In this document: positions 16,723 to 25,005 of the stretch, piece by piece
Position numbering within the stretch: position 1 is the first letter of the stretch
How the letters are laid out: every line of letters begins with the position of its first letter
Assembly (NCBI GenBank): GCA_005793375.1
Contig: SXSK01000163.1
Location: 1 to 33,820 of the forward strand
DNA length: 33,820 bases
Source of the DNA: Verrucomicrobiales bacterium
GTDB taxonomy: Bacteria; Verrucomicrobiota; Verrucomicrobiia; Limisphaerales; UBA9464
Reading direction: 5' to 3'
Notes under the pieces: model-generated
What the model was told of the DNA's origin: nothing
Seen by the model: the letters and a program-made list of their open reading frames with translations, nothing else
The model's database searches: none
Translations under genes and position numbers: made by a program

Positions 16723-17439
16723 CTAAGAACGCCAAAACCAACGCCAGAGCAGCAGGCTTTGCACGACCAACAGGGTCGTCAGATAAAAGAACACAGCTTC
16801 TTCCCATGGTAAGATTCGAAACCATTTCGGGCCGAGAATCTGGCGTTCATCAAAAAACCAGAGCTTCCAACGCACCGCCATCACGTCGGCCAGAGTGAGG
16901 TAAGTTCCTACCAATACCATCACGCCGGTGATGAGCGGAAGTTTGGGCAGCAGTAGGTCCGGCCCCAACGCCAGCTGAAGCAGAACGATCGGCACCATCC
17001 AGAATCCGATGTGGAAGGCATAAGCGGGCCGGCCAACCCGCCCAGGCCAACGCCAAACTCGCCAACCCACCACCACCCAGATTGTGGTGATTAGTCCGCA
17101 AACCCAAAGCGGGGTTCTCGCGGGTTGCCACGCCAAATCCGGTATGCACGGTTCCAGCGCCAGAGTTACTCCAATTGCCATCAGGCTTTGCAGCCCAAAG
17201 AACAAGCATTCTTCCACGGGCAGCTCGAAGATTCGGAACGTGTAGGTGCCGGGACGAAATCCCCAGATACCCCGTTTCACCGCCCAATTGTCCCAAGGGA
17301 CGGTAAATCCATAAACAATGCCCAGGGTGATCAAAGTCGCCTGCCAATGACCATTCGCCATCCACCGGCTGGACTGCGTGACCAATCCCAAGGCAACCCA
17401 GGGCACTACGAACAGCAGATGAAAGCGCAAATAGGTCAC
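16723..17439 (-). CDS. Fused CrtYc-CrtYd type lycopene cyclase
   Basis: 238 residues, all membrane, with about seven hydrophobic helices. The two halves repeat the lycopene cyclase domain: VPWDNWAVKRGIWGF and LPVEECLFF (Glu76, Glu77) in the first, WFFDERQILG and LPWEEAVFF (Glu213, Glu214) in the second. This is the heterodimeric CrtYc/CrtYd enzyme joined in one chain, as in fungi, archaea and some bacteria. It should cyclise lycopene ends to beta-rings in the membrane. The start is GTG at 17439, 15 bases after the pxpA stop; there is no earlier ATG. No other carotenoid gene lies in the window. Ring specificity (beta or epsilon) cannot be read from the sequence. Confidence 0.88.
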   Translation of the reverse strand: MTYLRFHLLFVVPWVALGLVTQSSRWMANGHWQATLITLGIVYGFTVPWDNWAVKRGIWGFRPGTYTFRIFELPVEECLFFGLQSLMAIGVTLALEPCIPDLAWQPARTPLWVCGLITTIWVVVGWRVWRWPGRVGRPAYAFHIGFWMVPIVLLQLALGPDLLLPKLPLITGVMVLVGTYLTLADVMAVRWKLWFFDERQILGPKWFRILPWEEAVFFYLTTLLVVQSLLLWRWFWRS

Positions 17440-17454
17440 AAAGGAAGCGTCCGG

Positions 17455-18219
17455 TCAGGAACCAGTCTGAGACGTTGCACTCACCGCAGCGTGATGCACT
17501 CGGGAATGACGTTGGAGGCACTGGGCCGCCGCCGCCGCCATGGCCACGGCGTTGGGCGAATCACTATGGAGGCACACCGTCTGAAACCGCAACCCAATCG
17601 GAGTGCCGTCGCGTGCACACCATCGGCCCGTTTTTAGATACTCCCGCAGTCGCTTCGCCACCGCGCTAGAGGTTCGAACCAATGCGCCGGGTTTTCCCCG
17701 GGGAACCAAGGTTCCATCGGGTTCATAGTGGCGATCCACAAACCCTTCCTCCCAAACCCGCATTCCCAATTGTCGTGCCCGAATCGCGACCCTTCCCCCA
17801 GCTCGGGCATAGAGGCGCAATCCAGGAAAACACGTTCGAATGAGGTCCAAATACGCTTCCGCCAAACCGACGTCGGCATCTGTCGCATGATAAAGCGTTC
17901 CGTGGAGTTTGACGTGATGCAGCCGAACCCGGTGTTTCTGACAAAGTCGATGAAGTGCGCCGACCTGATGGAGCACCAACAGTTGAAACTCGCCGGGTTG
18001 AAGCGTCAAGTCACCGCGACCGAAATTGCCGGCCGCTCCTGGGTGTGCACCGACCCGAACGCCTCTTGCGGACGCCAACTGAAGGCAACCTTCCATCGAT
18101 GCCACGTCGCCGGCATGCCCGCCACAGGCAACGTTCGCCGACGTCACCATGCGCATAAGCGCTCGAGTCTTTTGCCAGGTTTCGCCTTCACCCAGATCGC
18201 AGTTGAGATCAAGTTTCAT
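17455..18219 (-). CDS. pxpA: 5-oxoprolinase subunit A (LamB/YcsF family)
   Basis: 254 residues from ATG 18219. Family signatures: LDLNCDLGEGE at the N terminus, ANVACGGHAGD (~29-39), VGAHPGAAGNFGR, and HHVKLHGTLYH near 102-112. PxpA works with PxpB and PxpC to open 5-oxoproline (pyroglutamate) to glutamate with ATP, a repair step for a spontaneous product of glutamine and glutamate chemistry. The pxpB-pxpC fusion ends 33 bases upstream on the same strand, so all three subunits are present. The C-terminal stretch after LHSDSPNAV is Ala/His-rich and likely variable. Confidence 0.93.
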   Translation of the reverse strand: MKLDLNCDLGEGETWQKTRALMRMVTSANVACGGHAGDVASMEGCLQLASARGVRVGAHPGAAGNFGRGDLTLQPGEFQLLVLHQVGALHRLCQKHRVRLHHVKLHGTLYHATDADVGLAEAYLDLIRTCFPGLRLYARAGGRVAIRARQLGMRVWEEGFVDRHYEPDGTLVPRGKPGALVRTSSAVAKRLREYLKTGRWCARDGTPIGLRFQTVCLHSDSPNAVAMAAAAAQCLQRHSRVHHAAVSATSQTGS

Positions 18220-18252
18220 GGCTAATCGTCACGCGTCTTCGGCTCACACACT

Positions 18253-19824
18253 TCAAACAGAAACGGGCTCAAATCGGATGGAGCGGCCTGGAGACGTTTG
18301 AACCACCCAGATCAAATCCTCAGGATCGATCATTCCCAGTTTGTGGTAGCCACCAATGGTAGGCCCGTCCGGCAACGTGATGATCGGTTGACCGCTCGGA
18401 GGAATTTGGATGGAACCTACGAGCACCGGTTCGCTGATCAGTGAGTGCGAGGGAGCGGCGACTTGAGGACCTTCCAGACGATAACCCGCGCGATCACTTT
18501 GTGCCGAGACCTTCCAGGTGTTGGCGAAGAACGCCTGCCGAGCCCGGTCAGAAAACTCGTTCCATTGGGGGCCTGGCCAGACACGCACCACGGGCGGGTG
18601 CGGATAGTCGCGCGGAGCTAGATCAGCAAGTAGTCTCCGGGCGATGGGAGCCCAGGATGACGTGGCATTGCTGGCCCGACGCTCGATGACATCGCCCACC
18701 GCCAATTCGCGTCCCATGCCTGCGCGGTGGTTGGCACTGGCACTTCCCAGGATCCGGGGACTGTCGACACCGCCCTCGATACCGAGATATGCCCAGGTTC
18801 CCTCGAACGGGTGCGGGAATTGAAGCAGACTGCCGGGAGGCATCCACTGGGCTTCTGATCGACGCAGCGTCCCCCCGGTTGAAGGACCACCGATCGCAAT
18901 CCAGGCGCCGTTCAAGACCTGAAACTGCTGTCCTTGGAGGCAGAGCTCCAACACCGGTGCGTCCGGTGGGTTTCCTACCAACAAATTAGCTTCAGCCGCT
19001 GCCAATGGATCCATGGCGCCACCCGGTGGGACACCATAGCGGCGCCAGCCAGGACGCCCCATGTCCTGAATGGTGGTCCGAATCCCCGGATGCAACACCC
19101 TCAGGCACGGCAAGGATTTGCCGCTACCTGCTAACTGAAACACTTCCGAGTCCGACGCTACCGCGCAGGAGTCGGTTGGCTCCACAAAACGAACCTCATC
19201 GCCCGGGCGCAAATGAAACATCTGAGGAATCTCCGACGCTTCGGGACGAAATAATCGCACCGACGTCGATCCAATCAGATTCCATCCCCCGGAAGTGGGT
19301 AGGCTGTAAATGCCGGTGTGTTCGCCTCCGATACCGACACTGCCAGGTGCCACACGGGGACGTGGCGTCGGCAATCGAGGCGTGTTCAACCGGGGGTCCA
19401 ATCCTCCAAGATACGGAAACCCGGGAGCAAATCCCAGACAATGTACCCGGTAACGTCCACTGCGATGACGTTCGACCACTTCGGTCGCGCTCAATCCGCA
19501 ATGCGAAGCGACCCGATCCAAGTCAGGGCCGCCATACGTTATGGGCAGCTCCATCAATCGCGATGGGGCGAGAGGGAGGGTGTCCTTGTCGGATGTTGCC
19601 ACCGCTAGTTCGAGCTGTCGCCAAGACTCTTGAAAGTTCGATTCAGTCCCAGGCTGAAACTCACAGAGCAATGAACAAAATGATGGCACCAATTCTCGCA
19701 AGCGCGCCAGCGGACTGCCTTCCAACACCTGCATCAATCGACGAGATCGCTCCAGCGCTGCCGCATCCGCCTGGACGGCGAATTCAATCAAAATGGCCTG
19801 GGGTCCATAGCGCAGGAACTTCAT
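18253..19824 (-). CDS. pxpBC: 5-oxoprolinase subunits B and C fused in one protein
   Basis: 523 residues from ATG 19824 (GAGG 4 bases upstream). The N-terminal half (~1-230) is PxpB/KipI-like: LGFAPGFPYLGGLD, PRPRVAPGSVGIGGEHTGIY and SGGWNLIGST. The C-terminal half (~240-523) is PxpC/KipA-like: RTTIQDMGRPGWRRYGVPPG, AMDPLAAAEANLLVGN, and near the end PIITLPDGPTIGGYHKLG. In E. coli and Bacillus these are separate genes; the fusion fixes the B:C ratio. It begins 6 bases after the pheA stop. The older annotation for this family, allophanate hydrolase or urea amidolyase, is less likely because pxpA is next door and no amidase domain is present. Confidence 0.92.
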   Translation of the reverse strand: MKFLRYGPQAILIEFAVQADAAALERSRRLMQVLEGSPLARLRELVPSFCSLLCEFQPGTESNFQESWRQLELAVATSDKDTLPLAPSRLMELPITYGGPDLDRVASHCGLSATEVVERHRSGRYRVHCLGFAPGFPYLGGLDPRLNTPRLPTPRPRVAPGSVGIGGEHTGIYSLPTSGGWNLIGSTSVRLFRPEASEIPQMFHLRPGDEVRFVEPTDSCAVASDSEVFQLAGSGKSLPCLRVLHPGIRTTIQDMGRPGWRRYGVPPGGAMDPLAAAEANLLVGNPPDAPVLELCLQGQQFQVLNGAWIAIGGPSTGGTLRRSEAQWMPPGSLLQFPHPFEGTWAYLGIEGGVDSPRILGSASANHRAGMGRELAVGDVIERRASNATSSWAPIARRLLADLAPRDYPHPPVVRVWPGPQWNEFSDRARQAFFANTWKVSAQSDRAGYRLEGPQVAAPSHSLISEPVLVGSIQIPPSGQPIITLPDGPTIGGYHKLGMIDPEDLIWVVQTSPGRSIRFEPVSV

Positions 19825-19830
19825 TCGCCC

Positions 19831-20895
19831 TCAATCTCCGTTCGGGTAACTGCCCAATTCTTTTACAAAACTGCAATGTTTACCCAATTCTTGAATGGCC
19901 CGAGCGACCTTAGGTTCGGAAGAATGCCCATCGCAATCCACGAAGAACAAATACTCCCATGCCTTGCGCTTGCTGGGACGGGACTCGATTTTGGTCATGT
20001 TGATTCGAAACCGACGGAATGGAGCCAACGCCGCGTGCAGCGCGCCCGCCTGATCCGCAATACTGAATACCACGCTCGTTCGATCGCGGCCGGAGGCCGG
20101 GGGCGACGTGCGGCCCAAGACCACAAAGCGTGTCGCATTGGCCGAATTATCCTGGATATCATGTTCCAGCACCGGCACCCGATAGGTCTCGGCAGCAAGA
20201 AGTCCGGCGATCGCAGACGAGGTGCGGCTGGACCCGATTAATTCGGTCGACCGCGCATTCGAACTGGTCTCGATGATCTCGGCCTCCGGCAAATGCCGCT
20301 GAATCCATAGGCGACATTGCGCGAAGGTCTGTGGGTGGACGTAAAGTTTGCGAATGGCTTCCTTGGATGCCGCGTGACTCAGCAAACAATGCTGAATGGG
20401 CAAGACGATTTGAGCCACGAGTTTCAGGTCGGTGTCTACCAACAGGTCCAACGTCGGCGTGACAGCCCCCTCGGTTGAATTCTCGATGGGCACCACCCCG
20501 TAATCGGCGCGGCGTTTGGACACTTCGCTAAAAACTTCGGCAATGGTCTTCTGGGGCGCGTAAGCGAGACTCGAGCCAAATCGTTTCAGTGCCGCTTGAT
20601 GGCTGTAGGTGGCCACAGGCCCCAAGAAGGCAATGGTCGTCGGTTTCTCGAGCGCCAGGGCACTCGACATGATCTCGCGATAAATCGCCTGGAGACCTTC
20701 GTTGGTAATGGGGCCGGAATTGTATTTGCACACCCGCTCCAATACCGCCCGCTCGCGATGCGGTGCATAGATTTCCTCGCCCGCCTTCAGCTTGATCGCC
20801 CCAATCTCCAGGACGTGACGTGTCCTCTCATTAAGCAACTGGACGATCTTCGCATCCAACGTATCAATGGCCTTGCGGTGTTCTAACAGCGACAT
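19831..20895 (-). CDS. pheA: Bifunctional chorismate mutase / prephenate dehydratase
   Basis: 354 residues from ATG 20895. Residues 1-85 form an AroQ-type chorismate mutase (LLEHRKAIDTLDAKIVQLLNE). Residues ~87-265 form the prephenate dehydratase domain (IAFLGPVATYSHQAALKRFG, VVPIENSTEGAVTPTLDLL, and the catalytic Thr in NATRFVVLG). Residues ~275-354 form the ACT domain that binds phenylalanine (GALHAALAPFRRFRINMTKIESRP, then WEYLFFVDCDGH). It makes phenylpyruvate for phenylalanine and should be feedback-inhibited through the ACT domain. First gene of a four-gene run with pxpBC, pxpA and the lycopene cyclase. Confidence 0.96.
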   Translation of the reverse strand: MSLLEHRKAIDTLDAKIVQLLNERTRHVLEIGAIKLKAGEEIYAPHRERAVLERVCKYNSGPITNEGLQAIYREIMSSALALEKPTTIAFLGPVATYSHQAALKRFGSSLAYAPQKTIAEVFSEVSKRRADYGVVPIENSTEGAVTPTLDLLVDTDLKLVAQIVLPIQHCLLSHAASKEAIRKLYVHPQTFAQCRLWIQRHLPEAEIIETSSNARSTELIGSSRTSSAIAGLLAAETYRVPVLEHDIQDNSANATRFVVLGRTSPPASGRDRTSVVFSIADQAGALHAALAPFRRFRINMTKIESRPSKRKAWEYLFFVDCDGHSSEPKVARAIQELGKHCSFVKELGSYPNGD

Positions 20896-21244
20896 GTTGC
20901 TGAGAGCAAATCATGGATCCCCCAGCCGGGTCAGCCGCGAAATCCATGGTTTGTGGAAAAAGCCTCGATATGGAACGACCAACTGACACCCACGCCTTTT
21001 GAGCGCGATGGCCCTCCACCGCTTTTGGGGAATTCCATGGACGACCGATCTCCAAATGTCGGCAACTCAGCGATCCGCCCGCACACAGAAAAGGGCCAAG
21101 ATTTCTGTTAAATTATCGCGACCGACGTGAAATATTCTAAGAATCCCAGCGAAAACGACGATACCTGCCGTTAGGAACCGTGGAATGGATTCAGGAAATC
21201 GTAGGTCCTCATCGCTTGGCGCAACTGGATGAAAAGCAATTCTC
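20896..21244. other. 349-bp divergent intergenic region
   Basis: No gene is supported. It lies between pheA (minus) and the PEP-CTERM-like gene (plus) and carries repeat copy B. At the pheA side AAATCATGGAT (~20907-20917) and ATCCATGGTTT (~20942-20952) form an inverted pair enclosing a GC-rich spacer. From 21080 to 21244 only promoter space for the plus-strand gene is expected, and no convincing -35/-10 pair stands out. Confidence 0.5.
20925..21075. repeat. Imperfect inverted-repeat intergenic element, copy B
   Basis: It shares with copy A, in the same order, a CCATGG box, GGAAAAAGC, GGA-CG, ACGCCTTT, and the exact 26-base segment at 21011-21036 (copy A 13461-13486). The shared tail AAATGTCGGCA-CTC follows. 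It lacks the GCGGCAGAGGGCTGCCGC hairpin found in copy A, so it looks internally deleted or from another subfamily. Confidence 0.7.
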
Positions 21245-21964
21245 ATGAGACTCATCAATAGGACACCAGCGTTGGGGATCATCGGGGCATTGGCCGTCAG
21301 CGTCTCAGGGACCGCGAGCCAAATTACCTTCGAATCGCTTCCCGGCAACAATACCTCTTTTGCAACGGCATTGGAGTACCAACTCAATTGGAACGTCATC
21401 AAGGCGGCGAACCCGACACCTCCGGCTGGCTATGGCAGCGCGGCGGCCACTCTTTGGGATTGGGATGGGAGTGCGTGGCCTCAACCCGGACAGATTCTCA
21501 ACCAAGGGCTCATCAACGGGGGATCCAATATCGATATTGCCTTTCACTACCGCGTGGATTTCTGGCTTGACGCGAGCGAGGCGGGCGAAATGGCGCTTAG
21601 GATTGCTCCAGACTTCGGATTTGGAGGCAGTGTTGTCCTGGACGGAACCGCCGTTGGGCATAACCCAAATGACATGTGGTGGAACTCGAGTTGGAATGAC
21701 AGCAACCAACTGTTTGAATTCACTGTGAATCTCGCCGCCGGTCACCATAGCGTCGATGTTTACGGGCAGGAAGGTTGCTGCGACGGACCGACTGCGGGCC
21801 AGTTTTCTTTGAAGCAAGGTCCATGGGTTTCGTTCTCCGACACGGACGGGCTCAATTCGAATTCCGTTCCCGAGAACCTCGGTGTGATGTCCTTCGCTGC
21901 GACACTGGCAGCCCTCGGATTAGCCCGGTTTCGATTCCATCGCGCCTTCGAGCTCCAAGCCTAG
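21245..21964 (+). CDS. Exported PEP-CTERM-like protein with CC-x-G motif
   Basis: 239 residues from ATG 21245. A signal peptide (LGIIGALAVSVSGTASQ) precedes a beta-sandwich-like middle (HYRVDFWLDASEAGEMALRI, LAAGHHSVDVYGQEGCCDGP). The C terminus has the PEP-CTERM layout: VPE (VPENLG), one hydrophobic helix (VMSFAATLAALGLARF) and a basic end (FRFHR). The CCDGP pair of cysteines resembles PEP-CTERM proteins described by a CCxG motif. Such proteins are thought to be cut and sorted to the envelope by an exosortase, which is not in this window. The function of the mature protein is unknown. Its stop lies 2 bases from the end of scpB, which converges on it. Confidence 0.75.
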   Translation: MRLINRTPALGIIGALAVSVSGTASQITFESLPGNNTSFATALEYQLNWNVIKAANPTPPAGYGSAAATLWDWDGSAWPQPGQILNQGLINGGSNIDIAFHYRVDFWLDASEAGEMALRIAPDFGFGGSVVLDGTAVGHNPNDMWWNSSWNDSNQLFEFTVNLAAGHHSVDVYGQEGCCDGPTAGQFSLKQGPWVSFSDTDGLNSNSVPENLGVMSFAATLAALGLARFRFHRAFELQA

Positions 21965-21965
21965 G

Positions 21966-22697
21966 TTAAGTCAGCGGCGGGGAACTCGAGTTATCTTGCT
22001 GGGGAGTCGTCTGATTGGCCGGGGTCACATCGGACGCCACCGGCGTTTCTGCCTGTTCTAAGGTCATTTGCTCAGGAACTGGCGAGGCGGATTCTTCCTC
22101 GGCGGTTGCCAATGTTTCGGGACGCTGGACGGGGATTCGCCTAAGTTCATCTGCTGCTGGCAGGGCTTCTAAACCCGCCAGACCAAAATACTCCAGGAAT
22201 GCCGGCGTGGTCACGTAAGTCATCGGGCGTCCAATCACCTCGGCTCGGCCCGCTTCCGCGATCAGGCCGCGCTCCTTGAGAGTGACGATAACACCATCGG
22301 CAGCTACACCGCGAATCTGTTCGACCTCCGCCCGTGTAATGGGTTGGCGATAAGCGATGATCGCCATGGTTTCCAGCGCGGGTTGCGACAATCGCGTGGG
22401 GCGGTTCTTGACCCCCACCAACGCGCGTAGCCAGGGGGCAAAATCGGCCTGCGTAATGAACTGCCATGCGCCCGCCACGCAGACGAGCCGATAACTGCGG
22501 GCCGCAGTCTCGTGGTCTGCTGCAAGCGTCGCCAACGCCTCTTCGATCTTCTCCAACGGATGCTTTTTGAAGGCCCGGACATACTCGCTCGCCTCTTCTT
22601 CGTCCGCTGCGCGATTCAGGATGTCCCTGAGTTCGGTGACACTGAGCGGCTTCTGTGAGGAGAACAGCAGAACTTCGAGAATGAACTTCAGCTCCAT
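21966..22697 (-). CDS. scpB: Segregation and condensation protein B
   Basis: 243 residues from ATG 22697 (MELKFILEVLLFSSQKPLS, the usual ScpB opening); ATG 22718 would add seven residues. Two winged-helix domains follow, with the signature LSQPALETMAIIAYRQPITRAEVEQIRGV (around residues 107-135), then GRPMTYVTTPAFLEYFGL. The last ~60 residues are a Glu/Ala/Pro-rich tail outside the conserved core. ScpB dimers bind ScpA, which closes the Smc ring for chromosome condensation and segregation. It follows scpA on the same strand, the typical order. Confidence 0.94.
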   Translation of the reverse strand: MELKFILEVLLFSSQKPLSVTELRDILNRAADEEEASEYVRAFKKHPLEKIEEALATLAADHETAARSYRLVCVAGAWQFITQADFAPWLRALVGVKNRPTRLSQPALETMAIIAYRQPITRAEVEQIRGVAADGVIVTLKERGLIAEAGRAEVIGRPMTYVTTPAFLEYFGLAGLEALPAADELRRIPVQRPETLATAEEESASPVPEQMTLEQAETPVASDVTPANQTTPQQDNSSSPPLT

Positions 22698-22771
22698 GAA
22701 GAAAAGTTGTTGGACCATTGAGTAACGTGTCGACAGAGATGGCTAATTCGGGTTCAGGCGACTTGGGCGTA

Positions 22772-23593
22772 TCAGATCAAGGGCAGTTGACCCGAGGACG
22801 GCTCGGATTCGGTTTGGGGCATTTCACCCGTCGACGCAAACTCCGGTGCAGAACCCGGAACCGGTTCCGGAGCGCGTTGAATATCGATCTCCCCAAAGAC
22901 TTCGGATTGCATGCAGACGATCTGTCTCATCCGAATCAACTCCAACAGCGCCAAAAAGGTGCACACCACTTCAATCCGGTTCATAGCAGCGCCGAAGAAT
23001 TCGGAGAACTTGAGACCGTCTTTGGCCAGAATCCGCGTACGAATTTCCTCAATCTTCTCACTCACCGTCCAGGGATCCGCGTGAATCTCCCGGACATCGT
23101 CCCTCGACCCATAGCGTTTGAGAATCGTACTGACCGCATTGATCAAGTCGAAAAGCGATGCCGGCGAACGGGGTCCTTGAGGAGTCACTTCCAACTCAAG
23201 ACGTCCAGGCCGTCGCGCGAACACATTCTCCTGTTCGGTTTCCTTTAATTGGAGCTGCGCCGCGACATCCTTAAATTTCTTGTACTCCACCAACCGACGA
23301 ATGAGTTCATAGCGCGGATCGTCTTCCGGTGTCTCATCCTCGGCGACGTCGACTTGTTGATCCTTGGGAAGCAGTTCTCGGCTCTTGATGTAAATCAGAG
23401 TCGCGGCCATCACCACAAACTCACCAGCCACTTCCAGATCCAGGTCCTGCATCTGATTAAGGTACTCGATGAACTCGTTCGCGATTTGCGTGAGGTTGAC
23501 TTGGTAAATGTCCACCTCCTGCTTCTTCACCAAGTGAAGCAGCAGATCGAGCGGTCCCTCAAAGACTTCAAAGTGAACACGATAATCGCTCAT
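22772..23593 (-). CDS. scpA: Segregation and condensation protein A (kleisin)
   Basis: 273 residues from ATG 23593. N-terminal signature VHFEVFEGPLDLLLHLVKKQEVDIYQVNL is followed by EFVVMAATLIYIKSRELLP and a C-terminal winged helix (VVCTFLALLELIRMRQI). The final ~40 residues are a Pro/Glu/Ser-rich tail. ScpA is the kleisin that bridges the Smc heads, with ScpB on its middle region. No smc gene is in the window, as is common. About 75 bases separate it from the scpB start. Confidence 0.95.
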   Translation of the reverse strand: MSDYRVHFEVFEGPLDLLLHLVKKQEVDIYQVNLTQIANEFIEYLNQMQDLDLEVAGEFVVMAATLIYIKSRELLPKDQQVDVAEDETPEDDPRYELIRRLVEYKKFKDVAAQLQLKETEQENVFARRPGRLELEVTPQGPRSPASLFDLINAVSTILKRYGSRDDVREIHADPWTVSEKIEEIRTRILAKDGLKFSEFFGAAMNRIEVVCTFLALLELIRMRQIVCMQSEVFGEIDIQRAPEPVPGSAPEFASTGEMPQTESEPSSGQLPLI

Positions 23594-23679
23594 GAATGGA
23601 ATGGTCAGCCAACGGCGAGGGACACACTAGAAAACACGCGGCACGATTGGCAACGGTGTTGAAGCCGGGACGCGCGGAT

Positions 23680-24963
23680 TCATTGACCCAAAAAATCGAG
23701 GCAAATCAGATATTGTTTGTCGCGTCCATACAACTTTCCACCCGCAAACGCAGACATCGCCCGTGTTTCTTTGCCGAATCCTTGAACCCTCATTCGTTCC
23801 TGGAAGGCCTTGGGACCGGCGGAGCTCACCACGACTTCTCCACTTTCCAAGACCACCAGCAAATCACCCCCCACCAGGAGGACACAACCCGGGCCATAGC
23901 CGTCCTTCGACCAAGCCACTTTCCCGGTGTTCAGTGCCACGCACCGCAAATCCGGCTTGGCACCATCGACCCGCCCATGAAACCCATAGAGATAACCCTG
24001 GGAATGCACCACACTGGAGAACTGAGAGGACAAACTTTCGTCGTTGCTCCAAAGTTTCTGAACCTTGTCGGGACTCATCCGCAGCAGGATTCCACCGACG
24101 TCATAACTCGAGGTAAGAAACACCTGGTCTTGAATGACGAGAGGAGCAGTGGCGTTGACCGAGGCACTCATCGAAGCCCGCCACGGCTGTTCAAAGTGGA
24201 CCCTGCCCGTAATGGGGTCCAGCCCCACCAAGCCGGTTCGTGTAAAAAACAACACTCGTCGAATTCCCCCAGCCAACTCTGCCATGACGGGCGCCGAATA
24301 ACTCGCTTCGTGATCGGTGGCCTTCCAAGCCAAACGTCCTGTGTCACGATCCAGAGCAATGATCCCAGCGCCATCGCTGCCGCCGATATTTAACAACACG
24401 TTGGTGCCGTCAACCAATGGGGAACAAGCCATTCCGAAAAAACCCTTGCCAGCACCCCACTGCTTTCGCGCGTTGACTCGCCATGCGACGCTCCCGTCCG
24501 ACAAGTTCACGCCAATCACGTCCCCATCCGCCCCCATCGCATAGACCCGCGATCCGTCCACCACGGGCGTGCCTCGCGGCCCGTTGTCGAACCCAAAATC
24601 ATCGACATACGTCGCCGGGTAGGCCGCCTTCCAAAGGGATTTGCCAGTGACTGCATCAAAGGCTTCAATGATTTCTTGATTGTCGCTGCGATGGAACAAA
24701 ATGGCTTTGCCTTGCGAAACCACCGGCCCGCTGTATCCCGCACCCACCCGGGCTCGCCATAACTGAGGCGGTCCATCAGCCGGTAATTTTTTCGGAATCA
24801 CTTCCGCTGTCGTCCCATTTCGGAAAGGTCCGAGGAACCGGGGCCAATCGGCCGCCCGTGAAGAACCCAAGCCAAGCTCCACACCCAAAAAAGAGAGTGC
24901 CGCACCCACCAACACAGAAACTCGTCGGGCAAAGCCGTCCCGAGCCAGCGTCTGGCTTCTCAT
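23680..24963 (-). CDS. Exported PQQ-type beta-propeller protein
   Basis: 427 residues. ATG 24963 has GGAGG 6 bases upstream, which decides it over ATG 24987. A signal peptide (VSVLVGAALSFLGVELGLGSSRA) is cut before ADWPRFLGPFRNG, a start typical of verrucomicrobial and planctomycete propeller proteins. Repeated blades carry the W-type motif (IIEAFDAVTGKSLWKA, VIGVNLSDGSVAWRV, IIALDRDTGRLAWKA, LRCVALNTGKVAWSK). No quinoprotein dehydrogenase active-site signature was recognised, so a BamB-like scaffold role is as likely as an enzyme. It is the last gene after tonB-exbB-exbD-exbD and starts ~40 bases after the second exbD. Confidence 0.85.
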   Translation of the reverse strand: MRSQTLARDGFARRVSVLVGAALSFLGVELGLGSSRAADWPRFLGPFRNGTTAEVIPKKLPADGPPQLWRARVGAGYSGPVVSQGKAILFHRSDNQEIIEAFDAVTGKSLWKAAYPATYVDDFGFDNGPRGTPVVDGSRVYAMGADGDVIGVNLSDGSVAWRVNARKQWGAGKGFFGMACSPLVDGTNVLLNIGGSDGAGIIALDRDTGRLAWKATDHEASYSAPVMAELAGGIRRVLFFTRTGLVGLDPITGRVHFEQPWRASMSASVNATAPLVIQDQVFLTSSYDVGGILLRMSPDKVQKLWSNDESLSSQFSSVVHSQGYLYGFHGRVDGAKPDLRCVALNTGKVAWSKDGYGPGCVLLVGGDLLVVLESGEVVVSSAGPKAFQERMRVQGFGKETRAMSAFAGGKLYGRDKQYLICLDFLGQ

Positions 24964-25005
24964 TTGAATCCTCCAAGTGTTTTGCATGCAGTCCCTCGCT
25001 CAATC

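Noticed and set aside
18253-19824. Urea amidolyase or allophanate hydrolase
   Set aside because: No amidase or biotin domain is present, and pxpA is adjacent, so 5-oxoprolinase subunits are the better call.
24963-24987. Upstream ATG 24987 as the start of the propeller protein
   Set aside because: ATG 24963 has GGAGG at ideal spacing and gives a normal signal peptide; the upstream ATG has neither.
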